A program made the position numbers and the translations under genes. Under the pieces are notes generated by a model. That model was given only the letters and a program-made list of their open reading frames with translations, made no database searches and had not been told where the DNA came from. A DNA stretch of 48,960 nt, taken from positions 1 through 48,960 of the forward strand of contig JAIBDQ010000004.1 in NCBI GenBank assembly GCA_024686135.1, given 5' to 3'. Origin of the DNA: Halobacteriovorax sp. (GTDB taxonomy: Bacteria > Bdellovibrionota > Bacteriovoracia > Bacteriovoracales > Bacteriovoracaceae). The first letter of the stretch is position 1. Each line of letters opens with the position of its first letter. Below, piece by piece: positions 15,789 through 24,432 of the stretch.

Positions 15789-16445
15789 TTATTTGAAGGC
15801 AAAAAGAATTGAACCATTCTCAGTTCTTTCAACAAGTGAATTAATTTCGTTCATGGCAACGGCCGGACAGCCCCAAGATCTTCCTTGAACGGATCGCCCA
15901 GGAGCTACATAGTCAGCACCATGAACAACAATATAGCGAGACCTAGCATTTGAATTACTCTTCTCTTTCCCATCAAGGCGCATGCTAAGACCATTTCCCC
16001 CCCAGTATCTCTCTGCCGTTAAATAAATACCAAGACTACTTTTCTTGGAATTATGTACGTTAGAGAAATACTTAGCAAAGCCTGTATGTCCAGGGTCAGT
16101 ACCTTTTCCATGGGCCACATGTAAAACTTCGTGAGTTTGATTAACTAAATCTAAAAGAAATAATCTGGCTTTTGAACTATGTTGAGAAAAGTCTACTAAA
16201 GTCATGTAATCTTTATTCTTAACATGAGCATCATTCTCTTGGAGATAAAGCATGGCCTTTTTGAGGCCTTCAGCTGGCACCCCTTGTTCAACAAAGGTTT
16301 CATAAAGATCTAAATCAATAAGCTCCACACCTTCAATATCATTGAACAGCTTAGGAACTGTTGGGTCAGCTGTTCCGTACTCAGGTTCACTACCGCAACC
16401 AAAACTTAGAAATGCCACCATTAAAAATATAAGTGCCTTTTTCAT
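15789..16445 (-). CDS. Lipoprotein with murein L,D-transpeptidase-like (YkuD_2-type) domain
   Basis: This 218-residue lipoprotein has lipobox LSFGC (Cys17). The body matches the murein L,D-transpeptidase catalytic family: SSLGIYLTAERYWGGNGLSMRLDG (about 136-159), the His motif YIVVHGADYV (about 169-178) and the catalytic GRSWGCPAV (about 186-194), with Cys in SWGCP. It would act in the periplasm on peptidoglycan cross-links or as an anchor for lipoproteins. AGAGGT precedes the ATG. It is monocistronic and convergent with the small sigma-54 lipoprotein gene. Confidence 0.85.
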   Translation of the reverse strand: MKKALIFLMVAFLSFGCGSEPEYGTADPTVPKLFNDIEGVELIDLDLYETFVEQGVPAEGLKKAMLYLQENDAHVKNKDYMTLVDFSQHSSKARLFLLDLVNQTHEVLHVAHGKGTDPGHTGFAKYFSNVHNSKKSSLGIYLTAERYWGGNGLSMRLDGKEKSNSNARSRYIVVHGADYVAPGRSVQGRSWGCPAVAMNEINSLVERTENGSILFAFK

Positions 16446-16679
16446 AACTACCTCTTCCTTGAGATTCGTGTATGTTCTCTTTCTATTAGTTTATAAAACC
16501 CTAACGCTGGTGAGAACCGGAGCAAGAAAGTGCCGGAGGTTTTAACAAGTAAATACTAGAGTGCAAAACATGGTTACATATTAATTTCTCTCGCTAATCT
16601 AATCACTTAACGTTTCGCACAACTACTAATTCCTGTGACTTTCCTCTATTGTAAAGTTTCTGTTAACTTTATAGTTCTC

Positions 16680-17507
16680 ATGAAAATGATCGTAATTGCC
16701 CTACTTTCTTTAGTTATTGGTCTTATTATTGGAAGTCAGTTTTTTCCAGCCGAGAAAGTAAAAACAAACACCATTCAAGAAAAACTAACCGACCCTGAAG
16801 TTAAAATCATTACTAAAACCGAATACAAAACAGATAAAGAAGCAGAAGCTTTTTATGGAAAAGCCTTCGCCCTCTTTTTAGCCAACCTTGGTTTAAAATT
16901 AGATAAAGAAAAGGAAGAAAACTTAAAAGAACTTTTAGAAAATCCAAAAGAGTATTTAGCAGTTACAAAAAGACTACCTGAGACAGAAGTTTTTATTCCA
17001 AGAGAAATAGATTTTAATCCCACAACCTGGTTTAAAGGTTTTATCAAAAAAGAAAATGCAAACTTAAAACATGTAAACGATGACGCTCTTATTAAAGATG
17101 CTCAAGAGTTTATGTTAAAAGATCCTGCCCTCTTTCATGCTCGCTCAAAATTTATCAAGAAGTTTCCCACTCTAAAACTTATTCTCGGTGAATATAAAGG
17201 AAACCTCTACCGTATTGCCGGGAGTAATAGAGGTCGCCGTGATGATATATATCTCAATATCGACTTTCAGCTTAAAGAAGAAGATAAGGTAGACGGAAGT
17301 TTTACTCTTAAACTCTCCGCAGATGGCGAAATTTATTCAAATTCTTCGGGGCGCGGTGGAAATGGGGATGTTAAAATAAAGAACGACTCCATTCTTATCC
17401 AAGCTGGTCCTGGTAGTTTCTTTCATTTCAAGGGAAAATCAATTGATGTGGCCAACTTCTATTCAAACGGAAAGCTGGTCGGCCTCGCTAGATTCAATAA
17501 ACAATAA
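16680..17507 (+). CDS. Membrane-anchored protein of unknown function
   Basis: The protein has 275 residues from the ATG at 16680. It begins with a hydrophobic segment (MKMIVIALLSLVIGLIIGSQFF) directly at the N-terminus, which is why this start is preferred to a GTG 15 codons upstream; neither has a clear ribosome-binding site. Residues about 40-140 are Lys/Glu-rich and helical. Residues about 165-270 alternate polar and hydrophobic residues and include ILGEYKGNLYRIAGSNRG and GSFFHFKGKSIDVANF, suggesting a beta-sandwich. I recognise no family. It likely faces the periplasm. It converges with the tandem-repeat surface protein gene, sharing a bidirectional terminator. Confidence 0.65.
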   Translation: MKMIVIALLSLVIGLIIGSQFFPAEKVKTNTIQEKLTDPEVKIITKTEYKTDKEAEAFYGKAFALFLANLGLKLDKEKEENLKELLENPKEYLAVTKRLPETEVFIPREIDFNPTTWFKGFIKKENANLKHVNDDALIKDAQEFMLKDPALFHARSKFIKKFPTLKLILGEYKGNLYRIAGSNRGRRDDIYLNIDFQLKEEDKVDGSFTLKLSADGEIYSNSSGRGGNGDVKIKNDSILIQAGPGSFFHFKGKSIDVANFYSNGKLVGLARFNKQ

Positions 17508-17530
17508 AAAAGGAGCCCTAAGGCCCCTTT
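17505..17530. terminator. Bidirectional terminator between convergent genes
   Basis: AAAGGAGCC (17509-17517) pairs with GGCCCCTTT (17522-17530) with one mismatch and a CTAA loop. Read on the minus strand it ends in six to seven T residues (17505-17511), so it best serves the repeat-protein gene at 17540-18679. On the plus strand the T run is short. It begins inside the plus gene's stop codon. Confidence 0.75.
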
Positions 17531-17539
17531 CGTTATAAT

Positions 17540-18679
17540 TTATTTTCCTATTGTGTATCTAAATCTGATACCAACCATAGGGTCTGACTCCCTACCATCT
17601 CTTTCTATCTGAGAGGCGTAAGCATCGACTGACCATCTGTCATGGTTGTATCTAGCACCTGCTTCAAAAGTCTTTGCTGTATTATCGACCACTGTCGTCT
17701 CACCATAGCTTCCATATACTGAATATCTAGAGCTCGGAATTCTTGCTTCTGCTTCGGCTCTCCATAGGTGAGTAAGTCCAGTTTCACCATCACTATGACC
17801 AATACCAAGCCCTGCTTCTCCTTTGAAACTTAAGACATCATTTACATCAGCTCTTAATGAACAAATTCCAGCAGTGTAAATTCCCCCTCTAATATTTCCG
17901 AGCTCTCCACCACAAGCTACATTTTCATTTAACTTGTACTGCTTTGATCCTCTTAGTTCTGTAAACCCATCTCCACCAACATACTGGTCAAGTCTTAAGT
18001 GACTTAGAGTTTTCTCATCTTCATGTTCTACAACAGTAGAGATAACCATTGAAACATCTAGACTGTTATCTTTCTGAGGAGGTGCCTGAGTAGTTTCATT
18101 ATCATCTTCTTTATCATCGTCATCGTTTCCATCGTCATCATCGTTTCCACCGTCATCACCGTTTCCACCGTCATCACCGTTTCCACCGTCATCACCGTTT
18201 CCACCGTCATCACCGTTTCCACCGTCATCACCGTTTCCACCGTTGTTTCCGTTGTTTCCGTTGTTCCCGTTGTTTCCGTTGTTCCCGTTGTTTCCGTTGT
18301 TTCCGTTGTTCCCGTTATTTCCGTTGTTCCCGTTATCACCAGAGCCTGAACTTCCACCACCGGCGTTTCCATTATCTGAATCATTACCTTGGTTGCCAGG
18401 ACCCGTGTTGCCTACACCATTTCCGCTATTACCATTACCAACGTTTGAGTTTCCATTACTTTGATTATCATTATTAGATTCATTTGAATGGTCTCCATGA
18501 CCAAAGCCATTGCCTTGATGGTTCTCATGACCTTGACCATTTGAATGCCCTTCTTGATGGCCAACACCATTAGAGGATCCTTGTGAATTATTAGGATTAG
18601 TTTTTCCATTCCCGGCCAATGCCACGGAAGTAAATAATAAGATACATAATAGGCTTAAAAAGCTGGCTCTCTTCTTCAT
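17540..18679 (-). CDS. Exported Gly/Asn/Asp tandem-repeat protein with C-terminal beta domain
   Basis: The protein has 379 residues. The signal peptide is MKKRASFLSLLCILLFTSVALA. Residues about 23-115 are Gly/Asn/His/Ser-rich. A run of GNN units is then followed by GDDGGN units and an Asp-rich stretch (about 115-200). The C-terminal 165 residues have beta-barrel-like strands (TLSHLRLDQYVGG, GIRFRYTIGK). The Asp-rich repeats could bind calcium. A surface-exposed flexible stalk on an outer-membrane domain is inferred. GAGAGGAGAG lies before the ATG. It is monocistronic, with its terminator at 17505-17530. Confidence 0.75.
   Translation of the reverse strand: MKKRASFLSLLCILLFTSVALAGNGKTNPNNSQGSSNGVGHQEGHSNGQGHENHQGNGFGHGDHSNESNNDNQSNGNSNVGNGNSGNGVGNTGPGNQGNDSDNGNAGGGSSGSGDNGNNGNNGNNGNNGNNGNNGNNGNNGNNGNNGGNGDDGGNGDDGGNGDDGGNGDDGGNGDDGGNDDDDGNDDDDKEDDNETTQAPPQKDNSLDVSMVISTVVEHEDEKTLSHLRLDQYVGGDGFTELRGSKQYKLNENVACGGELGNIRGGIYTAGICSLRADVNDVLSFKGEAGLGIGHSDGETGLTHLWRAEAEARIPSSRYSVYGSYGETTVVDNTAKTFEAGARYNHDRWSVDAYASQIERDGRESDPMVGIRFRYTIGK
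18124..18231. repeat. 18-bp tandem repeat coding for GDDGGN units
   Basis: The unit CGTTTCCACCGTCATCAC (plus strand) occurs in five perfect copies at 18142-18231. A sixth, slightly diverged copy is at 18124-18141. All copies are in frame in the minus-strand repeat-protein gene, so copy-number change would lengthen or shorten the protein without a frameshift. Confidence 0.9.
18241..18330. repeat. 9-bp tandem repeat coding for GNN units
   Basis: Ten units of the form CGTTGTTTC or CGTTGTTCC (minor T/C and A variants) lie directly beside the 18-bp repeats and encode Gly-Asn-Asn triplets. The third-position variation suggests the array is older than the nearly perfect 18-bp array. Confidence 0.9.
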
Positions 18680-18807
18680 GAGTCTCTCCTCTCAAATAAT
18701 TGAATTTACTAATAATTTGCAAGAGAAGGGCCAAGAAAAGCTCAAAGATTACAGTTAGTTGAAAAGTGCAAAGAGCTGAATTTTTACATGGTGTTTAAAG
18801 TTTAGAC

Positions 18808-18836
18808 AAAAAAAGGAGCCCCAAAGGCTCCCTTTT
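18808..18836 (-). terminator. Intrinsic terminator after malate dehydrogenase
   Basis: On the minus strand GGGAGCC pairs with GGCTCC around a short TTTGG-type loop (GGAGCC at 18815-18820, GGCTCC at 18826-18831). Seven T residues follow (A run at 18808-18814). A-rich flanks can extend the stem. Confidence 0.85.
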
Positions 18837-18879
18837 ATCTTTTCAAATTTGCAAGTATCCCGATCGGGAAGGCAGGTAC

Positions 18880-19869
18880 CTAAATGAGGCCCATGTCTTT
18901 AACGGTATCACGTTCCGTACGTAGTTCGTTAAGAGTGGTGCTAAACTTCTCAGTTCCGAAATCTCCATGCTTCCATGATTCATCAACAACAAGCTTTCCA
19001 CCTTCAGTACGGCATGGGTAAGAGAAGATTAGTCCTTCGTCTACGCCATACTGTCCATTAGAACAAAGACACATTGAGTAGGTTTCCCCAGCAGGAGTAT
19101 CGTGAGTAAGATTCCAAACTCCATCAACGACAGCGTTAGCTGCTGAAGCAGCAGAAGAAAGTCCTCTCGCTTTAATAATGGCAGCCCCACGTTTTTGGAC
19201 TGTAGAGATAAAATCATTTTCTAGCCAAGCTGAATCTGAGATTGATTCTGGTGCTGGTTTTCCATTGATCTTAGCATTGTGAAAATCTGGGTATTGAGTA
19301 GCTGAGTGGTTACCCCAGATTGTCATATTAGTTACTGCCGCAACATCAACTCCAGCTTTTTGGGCCAGTTGAGTCTTTGCTCTATTTTCATCAAGTGTTG
19401 TCATGGCATAGAAACGGTCGTTTGAAATTTTTGGAGCCGCGTTCATGGCGATTAAACAATTTGTGTTACAAGGGTTTCCAACGACGAAAACTCTGACATC
19501 ATCAGCTGCATTGTCATTGATGGCCTTACCTTGACCAGTGAAGATCCCACCATTGATTTTAAGAAGGTCGGCTCGCTCCATTCCATCTTTTCTTGGAACT
19601 GAACCAACTAGGATGGCCCAATTAACATCTTTCATGGCCACATTTAGATCATCAGTACAAACGATGTTCTTAAGAAGTGGAAAAGCACAGTCATCAAGTT
19701 CCATCGCCACACCTTTAAGTGCGTCTAGGGCCTGAGGAAGTTCAAGAAGTTGAAGTTCAACTTCAGTATCTGGTCCAAACATTTGACCTGAAGCTATTCT
19801 AAACAAAAGGGCATAACCGATTTGCCCTGCAGCGCCTGTTACGGCCACTTTTACTCTTTCTTTTGCCAT
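18880..19869 (-). CDS. mdh: Malate dehydrogenase
   Basis: The enzyme interconverts malate and oxaloacetate with NAD in the TCA cycle. The 329-residue protein is of the type close to plant and cytosolic MDH. The dinucleotide-binding [10 protein letters not shown] is at 12-21, and [16 protein letters not shown] (about 92-107) carries the substrate-binding arginines. GNPCNTN is at about 131-137, and the catalytic [12 protein letters not shown] block is at about 184-195. GGAGAATAT lies just before the ATG. It is monocistronic, with a terminator at 18808-18836. Confidence 0.97.
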   Translation of the reverse strand: MAKERVKVAVTGAAGQIGYALLFRIASGQMFGPDTEVELQLLELPQALDALKGVAMELDDCAFPLLKNIVCTDDLNVAMKDVNWAILVGSVPRKDGMERADLLKINGGIFTGQGKAINDNAADDVRVFVVGNPCNTNCLIAMNAAPKISNDRFYAMTTLDENRAKTQLAQKAGVDVAAVTNMTIWGNHSATQYPDFHNAKINGKPAPESISDSAWLENDFISTVQKRGAAIIKARGLSSAASAANAVVDGVWNLTHDTPAGETYSMCLCSNGQYGVDEGLIFSYPCRTEGGKLVVDESWKHGDFGTEKFSTTLNELRTERDTVKDMGLI

Positions 19870-19960
19870 ATATATTCTCCTTAATTATGAAACTTCGGAT
19901 AAGTTAACAGAACTAAAGGTTTCAAAGAAGGTATGCTGTGTTATGGCACAACGTGACATA

Positions 19961-19988
19961 TTGGTCATATCCTGTCGAATTTTATAGA
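19961..19988 (+). promoter_or_regulatory. Possible promoter giving a near-leaderless mRNA
   Basis: TTGGTC (19961-19966) and TATAGA (19983-19988) are 16 bp apart. The predicted start would fall within a few bases of the ATG at 19997, which also lacks a ribosome-binding site. Confidence 0.35.
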
Positions 19989-19996
19989 CTTTCTAA

Positions 19997-20587
19997 ATGG
20001 CTGACGAAAATCAGGGTGGCGGTGAAAAAAAACGTAATAACCGCAACCGAAATAGAAACAAAAATAAAAATCGTAACCGCAAAAAGTCCTCAGGTAATTC
20101 GGAAAACCGAAACAATAGCCAAAGGAGTAATAGTGGTTCAAAGAAGAAGTCGAACAATCGTCGTCGGCCGCCAAAGCGTCGCTATAAACTAAGTAAAGAA
20201 GATTCAATTTATAATAAGTATTTAACAATGATGGAGCAGCACTTAGCCGCCCGTAAGAAATACTTTGCACTCTTTGATAGAGCCGATCCACAGCAGCAGG
20301 CTAAGCTTGAAAGAAATTTTACTAATACGATGAACAAAGTACGTGAGTTTGAAGCTTCTCTTGAGGGTGAAGACCGCGAAAAGTTTTTGGTCAGAGTAAA
20401 TGGATTAACTTTTGACAGTACTTATAGTCAAAATCATGAGATTTCTTTTGATGGTGAAGAAGTCCCTTCGGATTTACCTCCGGCAGAACCACATTTCTTA
20501 GAAACCCAAAAAGCCAGCAACTTCGGTGATGATACTGAAGAAAGCGTTGGCTCAATGGAAGATTATTTAGCTTATAAAGGACTTTAA
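19997..20587 (+). CDS. Basic, low-complexity N-terminus protein, possibly RNA-binding
   Basis: The protein has 196 residues. Residues about 8-65 are almost entirely Arg, Lys, Asn, Gly and Ser (for example NNRNRNRNKNKNRNRKK), resembling disordered RNA-binding tails. Residues about 70-130 are a helical segment (YNKYLTMMEQHLAARKKYFALFDRADPQQQAKL), and the C-terminus is acidic. No catalytic motif is visible. It may bind ribosomes or RNA, by analogy with such tails only. It has no clear ribosome-binding site, and it overlaps the convergent XRE gene by 4 nt (TTAA at 20584-20587). Confidence 0.7.
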   Translation: MADENQGGGEKKRNNRNRNRNKNKNRNRKKSSGNSENRNNSQRSNSGSKKKSNNRRRPPKRRYKLSKEDSIYNKYLTMMEQHLAARKKYFALFDRADPQQQAKLERNFTNTMNKVREFEASLEGEDREKFLVRVNGLTFDSTYSQNHEISFDGEEVPSDLPPAEPHFLETQKASNFGDDTEESVGSMEDYLAYKGL

Positions 20588-20892
20588 GAAAGCTGTGCAG
20601 ATACTTGAAGACTTTCTCTAGCTGCAGATTCTAAGAAGTTGTTAAGTGTAACTTCCTGATCTCTAAGAATTGCTTCTTTTAATTCACTTGGAGCAATATC
20701 TAAAACTTCGCTAACTCTCTTAAGCATTTTTAGTGGCACATTGCACAAGGCTCTTTCTACGTTAGAGATAAATTGACCGTTTTTATAACCTAAAAGGTGC
20801 GACAGCTCTGATTGAGAATAACCCTTTGGGTGAGATGTTCTTCTATCTCTGATTAATTTTGCTATATTTTCAAAACAACGATTGCCTGACAT
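20584..20892 (-). CDS. Small XRE-type helix-turn-helix protein
   Basis: This is a 102-residue DNA-binding protein with one HTH_3-like domain at residues about 8-70 (GYSQSELSHLLGYKNGQFISNVERALCNVPLKML). A second short helical segment lies at the C-terminus. It is probably a transcription regulator acting as a dimer. No toxin or partner gene is adjacent, so it is not clearly an antitoxin. AGGAGTAATC lies just before the ATG, and the 109-bp gap to xth holds its promoter. Confidence 0.8.
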   Translation of the reverse strand: MSGNRCFENIAKLIRDRRTSHPKGYSQSELSHLLGYKNGQFISNVERALCNVPLKMLKRVSEVLDIAPSELKEAILRDQEVTLNNFLESAARESLQVSAQLS

Positions 20893-21001
20893 GATTACTC
20901 CTAGTAATTATCAAATTCCTTAAACTATTTTAAAATTTTAAGGGACTTATGTCGCATGAAGTTTTCTTTACAAATAACATACATTTACAACGCGAGTAAT
21001 C

Positions 21002-21787
21002 ATGGCAAAGTATAAATTAATGAGTTGGAACGTAAACGGCATCAGGGCCTGTGTTAGGCATGGTTTCCTTGACTGGCTGCAAGAAGAAAAGCCCCATGTT
21101 ATCTGTCTCCAAGAGACAAAGGCCCATGTAGAACAGCTCGAGGAGGAAGTTCTTGCCCCGAAAGGCTATAAGACTTACTTCTTCTCTGGCGTTAGAAAAG
21201 GCTATTCTGGTACTGCAATTTTCGTCAAAGACAAGTTTCCCCTAATTGAAGTCAAGAATGGACTTAGTAAAAAGATCTTTGATGATGAAGGCAGAACTCA
21301 AATTCTTGAGAGTGAAGATTTTTTTCTAATCAATGGTTACTACCCAAATGGGGGCCGTGACCATAGTAGAGTAGATTTTAAGTTGGATTTTTCTAGGGCC
21401 ATGGTTAAAAAGGCGCTACAGCTAAAAAAGAAAACCGGTAAGGAGGTCATCTTAACTGGTGACTTTAATACGGCCCATAAAGAGATTGATTTAAAAAACC
21501 CAAAATCTAATAAAAAATCTACTGGATTTTTACCCCATGAACGGGAGTTCATCGATGAGATGCTTGATCAAGGTTTTGTCGATATTTTTAGAGAAAAGCA
21601 TCCTGAAGAAGAAGGTCACTATACTTGGTGGACTTACCGCGGGGACTGCCGCAAAAAAAATGTAGGCTGGAGAATTGACTATTTTTTCGTGACGGAAGGA
21701 TTAAGAAAGAACGTTAAAAAATCTTTTCATAGACCAGAAGTTTTAGGAAGTGATCACTGCCCTCTTGGCGTTGAAATTAGTATTTAG
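21002..21787 (+). CDS. xth: Exodeoxyribonuclease III (AP endonuclease)
   Basis: The enzyme repairs abasic sites and removes 3' blocks in base excision repair. The 261-residue protein shows the family blocks in order: SWNVNGIRA (8-16), ICLQETKA (34-41), GYSGTAIF (about 67-74), YYPNGG (about 112-117), LTGDFNTAHKEIDL (about 150-163) and the C-terminal GWRIDYFFV and GSDHCPLG with the catalytic Asp-His. The ribosome-binding site is weak. Its stop interlocks with the guanine deaminase stop (TTAG at 21784-21787). Confidence 0.95.
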   Translation: MAKYKLMSWNVNGIRACVRHGFLDWLQEEKPHVICLQETKAHVEQLEEEVLAPKGYKTYFFSGVRKGYSGTAIFVKDKFPLIEVKNGLSKKIFDDEGRTQILESEDFFLINGYYPNGGRDHSRVDFKLDFSRAMVKKALQLKKKTGKEVILTGDFNTAHKEIDLKNPKSNKKSTGFLPHEREFIDEMLDQGFVDIFREKHPEEEGHYTWWTYRGDCRKKNVGWRIDYFFVTEGLRKNVKKSFHRPEVLGSDHCPLGVEISI

Positions 21788-23097
21788 GTTTTTTGATAGA
21801 CTGATTCGCCATTGTAGTAAGTTTGAAGAACTTTTTTTGAAAGTTCTTCCCTAGCTCCGCGGTGAATGATCTTCTTTAGAACATCCTCTGCCATATCTTC
21901 TTTTTTGATTCCAGGTTTCTCAAGAATAATAAAACTCGCCATCTTATTTTTTTGAAAATTTCCCCGTTTTTTTGAAAGACCTAAGAGTTCCGCTCCCGCC
22001 TCAGTAGCACGAAAATACGCTTTTATGTAGGTCGCTTCTTTTATTTTCTTTTTTTGATTTTGTTTATAAAAAGATCTCATCACATCTAGCATAGATAAGA
22101 AGGGACCTCCTCCAATATCTGAAGCAAGTGACCATCGCACTCCTGCCCTTTCAGCTTTCTTAAAATCAAAGAGACCTGAACCAAGGCCAAGCTCTTTTAC
22201 CGGAGCATTTGAAGTGGGACAATGAGCTACGGCCGTTTTAGATTTTGAAAGCATTTTTAATTCTTCACGACTTAAATGGATACCATGCCCCATTATAGTT
22301 TTAGAGCTTAGAAGACCACATTTTTTATATATTTCTGTGTACGATTTAACTTTTTCGAAGCCTGGAAGTTCTTTATATAGACCTAGCACATATTCAATCT
22401 CTCTAGGCGTTTCACTCAGGTGAGTTTGAATAAAGTTTTTATTTTTTTTGGCGAGTCTTGAGCCTTCTTTCATGACATGAGGATGAGTCGTAGGCGCAAA
22501 ACGAGGGGTTAGAGCATAGTTCTTACCGTATTTCTCACTTCTTGTTTTGACTAAAGAAATGGCCTGTTTCGGACTTTGATTAAGGTATGAAGGCGAGTTC
22601 ATGGTCATTAGCACATTACCAATAGTATAATCGCCTACAAATTCTTTTAAGGCATGATCTACACTATGACCGTGGATTGAAGCGTAACAGGCCCCACCAA
22701 GAGTACCAACCGATAATAGCTTTTTTGAAAATTTTGTCGCTTTCAGTTTTGAGAACTTTTTATCTTTGTATTTAGCCTCGTGAGGCCAAGTGTATTTTGA
22801 AAGCCAAACAAGTAAGTTCTCTTTTGGCATAGTTCTAACATCGTCTTGGACCCAGTGAAAATGCGTATCATAAAATCCTGGTGAGATGACTCCCCCCGGA
22901 AATTCACAAACTTCTAGTGAGTTTTTTTGTCCGTACTTGGCCAGCGCCTCTTTCTCTTTACCTATAAAACACCATATATATTCATTCTGAGCGTTTAGCT
23001 TTGCGACTAAGGCCCCTTGCCGGACCCACTGACAGGTCTTATCATTAAGGGGGTTAAGGTAATCACCTAAAAATATTTTATATTGGGGTTTACCCAA
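21784..23097 (-). CDS. guaD: Guanine deaminase-like amidohydrolase
   Basis: The enzyme converts guanine to xanthine and ammonia, using zinc. The protein has 437 residues from a TTG at 23095-23097. This start is chosen because GGAG lies 7 nt upstream and the protein then opens with GKPQYKIFLGDYLNP; a TTG 11 codons earlier has no ribosome-binding site. Motifs are PGFYDTHFHWVQ (metal His pair), LTPRFAPTTH, QTHLSE, GHGIHLSREEL, AHCPTSN and LASDIGGGPFLSML. All are typical of guanine deaminase, although the first loop differs slightly. It is divergent from NfeD with 15 bp between start codons. Confidence 0.85.
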   Translation of the reverse strand: MGKPQYKIFLGDYLNPLNDKTCQWVRQGALVAKLNAQNEYIWCFIGKEKEALAKYGQKNSLEVCEFPGGVISPGFYDTHFHWVQDDVRTMPKENLLVWLSKYTWPHEAKYKDKKFSKLKATKFSKKLLSVGTLGGACYASIHGHSVDHALKEFVGDYTIGNVLMTMNSPSYLNQSPKQAISLVKTRSEKYGKNYALTPRFAPTTHPHVMKEGSRLAKKNKNFIQTHLSETPREIEYVLGLYKELPGFEKVKSYTEIYKKCGLLSSKTIMGHGIHLSREELKMLSKSKTAVAHCPTSNAPVKELGLGSGLFDFKKAERAGVRWSLASDIGGGPFLSMLDVMRSFYKQNQKKKIKEATYIKAYFRATEAGAELLGLSKKRGNFQKNKMASFIILEKPGIKKEDMAEDVLKKIIHRGAREELSKKVLQTYYNGESVYQKT

Positions 23098-23112
23098 AAC
23101 AGGACTCCAAAA

Positions 23113-24432
23113 ATGATGATGTTTAAACAATTAAATTTACTGGCACTTATTATCCTCTGTCTATCACCATTTGCCGAGGTAAAATCGCAAGATTCAACGC
23201 TCAAAGTCGATAAGGTTCTTATCCTTACGGTTGATAGCACTATCAACCCTGCCACTTTAAATTATATCAAAACCGGTTTTGAAAGGGCCCATAAAGAAAA
23301 CTTTGATCTTATCAATATTGAAATCAACACGCCTGGTGGGCTTGTCACCACAACAAAAGATATCTTAACAGTTTTTGGAAATAGCGATAAACCGGTAGTC
23401 GTTTGGGTTAAGCCAGAAGGAGCCTCCGCCACAAGTGCTGGGGCGATTATAGCAAGTGGAGCTAATCTATTGTTCATGTCTGATGGAACAAATATCGGCG
23501 CGGCCACTCCGGTAGAAGGCGGCGGGGATATAAAAGATAAGGACCTAAGAAAAAAGGCAATCAATGATTTAGTGGCCCTTGTTCAGAGTTTATCTGAATC
23601 AAAAGGCAGAAACCCAGAATTATTTGGGGATATGATAAAGAAAGCCACTTCCTTTAAGGCCGGAGAGGCTAAGCTTAAAAAACTAGCTGACGAAATAGTT
23701 AACAGCCGAAGAGAGTTTGAAGAAAAACTACAAGGCAAAAAAGTAAAAATTAAGGGAGTAACTTATACTTTAGATGTTGGTTCATTAGAGTGGAAAGAGC
23801 AGCCTTGGGACGGTGGTCAAAAACTGCTTAATATTTTTGCAAACCCTTCCATGGCCTATATCTTATTTTTAATTGGAGCGGCACTAATCTATTTAGAGCT
23901 TCAAGCGGCCGGTGGCTTTATCGCTGGAAGCATAGGGGCCGTCTGCTTAATCCTCGCGGCCATAGGCTTTCAAGTCTTGCCTCTCAATATCGGTGCTCTA
24001 GGACTTATTATTTTAAGTTTTATTCTGTTTATCATTGAAATCTATGTAACAAGCTACGGCATACTCTCCGTCGCCGGGATTGCGGCACTTATCTTTGGTT
24101 CAATGTTTCTCTACAGAACAGATGATTCATATTTAACATTGAGCACTTCGCTTATTGTCTCATCCGTTGCTGGTATTGGAGCATTCATAGCTTTTATAGC
24201 CTGGTTTCTTTTAAGGGATCATAAAAATATTGGAACCGGTCACTTTAATGATCACTCAGGAAAGATGGCAAAGATCATTGAAGAAATTGAGTCAGACGAC
24301 CCGACTAGTTTTACATACTCTGTTAAGGTTGGCGGAGAATTTTGGAAGGCTCTTAGTAACTCAAAGTTAGAAGACGGAGCTATATATGAAATAAAAGAAC
24401 ATGATAAAGAAAGGATGCTTCTTATACTCTAA
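23113..24432 (+). CDS. NfeD-family membrane protein with ClpP-class serine protease domain
   Basis: The protein has 439 residues from the ATG at 23113, with AGGA at 23101-23104. A signal peptide comes first (MMMFKQLNLLALIILCL...). A ClpP-like protease domain follows (about 28-215) with NTPGGLVTTTKDIL, GASATSAGAIIASGAN (catalytic Ser) and a downstream Lys-rich helix. Four to five membrane segments (about 240-370) and a C-terminal OB-fold NfeD domain complete it. In related systems the protease cuts the C-terminus of a partner stomatin. The slipin gene is 1.6 kb downstream on the same strand, interrupted by a minus-strand gene. Its stop interlocks with that gene (CTAA). Confidence 0.93.
   Translation: MMMFKQLNLLALIILCLSPFAEVKSQDSTLKVDKVLILTVDSTINPATLNYIKTGFERAHKENFDLINIEINTPGGLVTTTKDILTVFGNSDKPVVVWVKPEGASATSAGAIIASGANLLFMSDGTNIGAATPVEGGGDIKDKDLRKKAINDLVALVQSLSESKGRNPELFGDMIKKATSFKAGEAKLKKLADEIVNSRREFEEKLQGKKVKIKGVTYTLDVGSLEWKEQPWDGGQKLLNIFANPSMAYILFLIGAALIYLELQAAGGFIAGSIGAVCLILAAIGFQVLPLNIGALGLIILSFILFIIEIYVTSYGILSVAGIAALIFGSMFLYRTDDSYLTLSTSLIVSSVAGIGAFIAFIAWFLLRDHKNIGTGHFNDHSGKMAKIIEEIESDDPTSFTYSVKVGGEFWKALSNSKLEDGAIYEIKEHDKERMLLIL

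Noticed and set aside
18124-18339. Possible CRISPR array
   Set aside because: Units are contiguous without spacers and lie in frame within a protein gene.
18243-18464. Plus-strand frame with repeated FPL units
   Set aside because: It is the antisense reading of the Gly/Asn repeat arrays, with no ribosome-binding site; the minus-strand gene has signal peptide and flanking unique domains.
19950-19966. TGGCAC-like element as second sigma-54 promoter
   Set aside because: There is no GC at the required spacing after the GG.
19965-20291. Minus-strand frame rich in Tyr, Cys and Phe over the basic protein gene
   Set aside because: It is the antisense of the Arg/Lys/Asn-rich repeat and has no ribosome-binding site.
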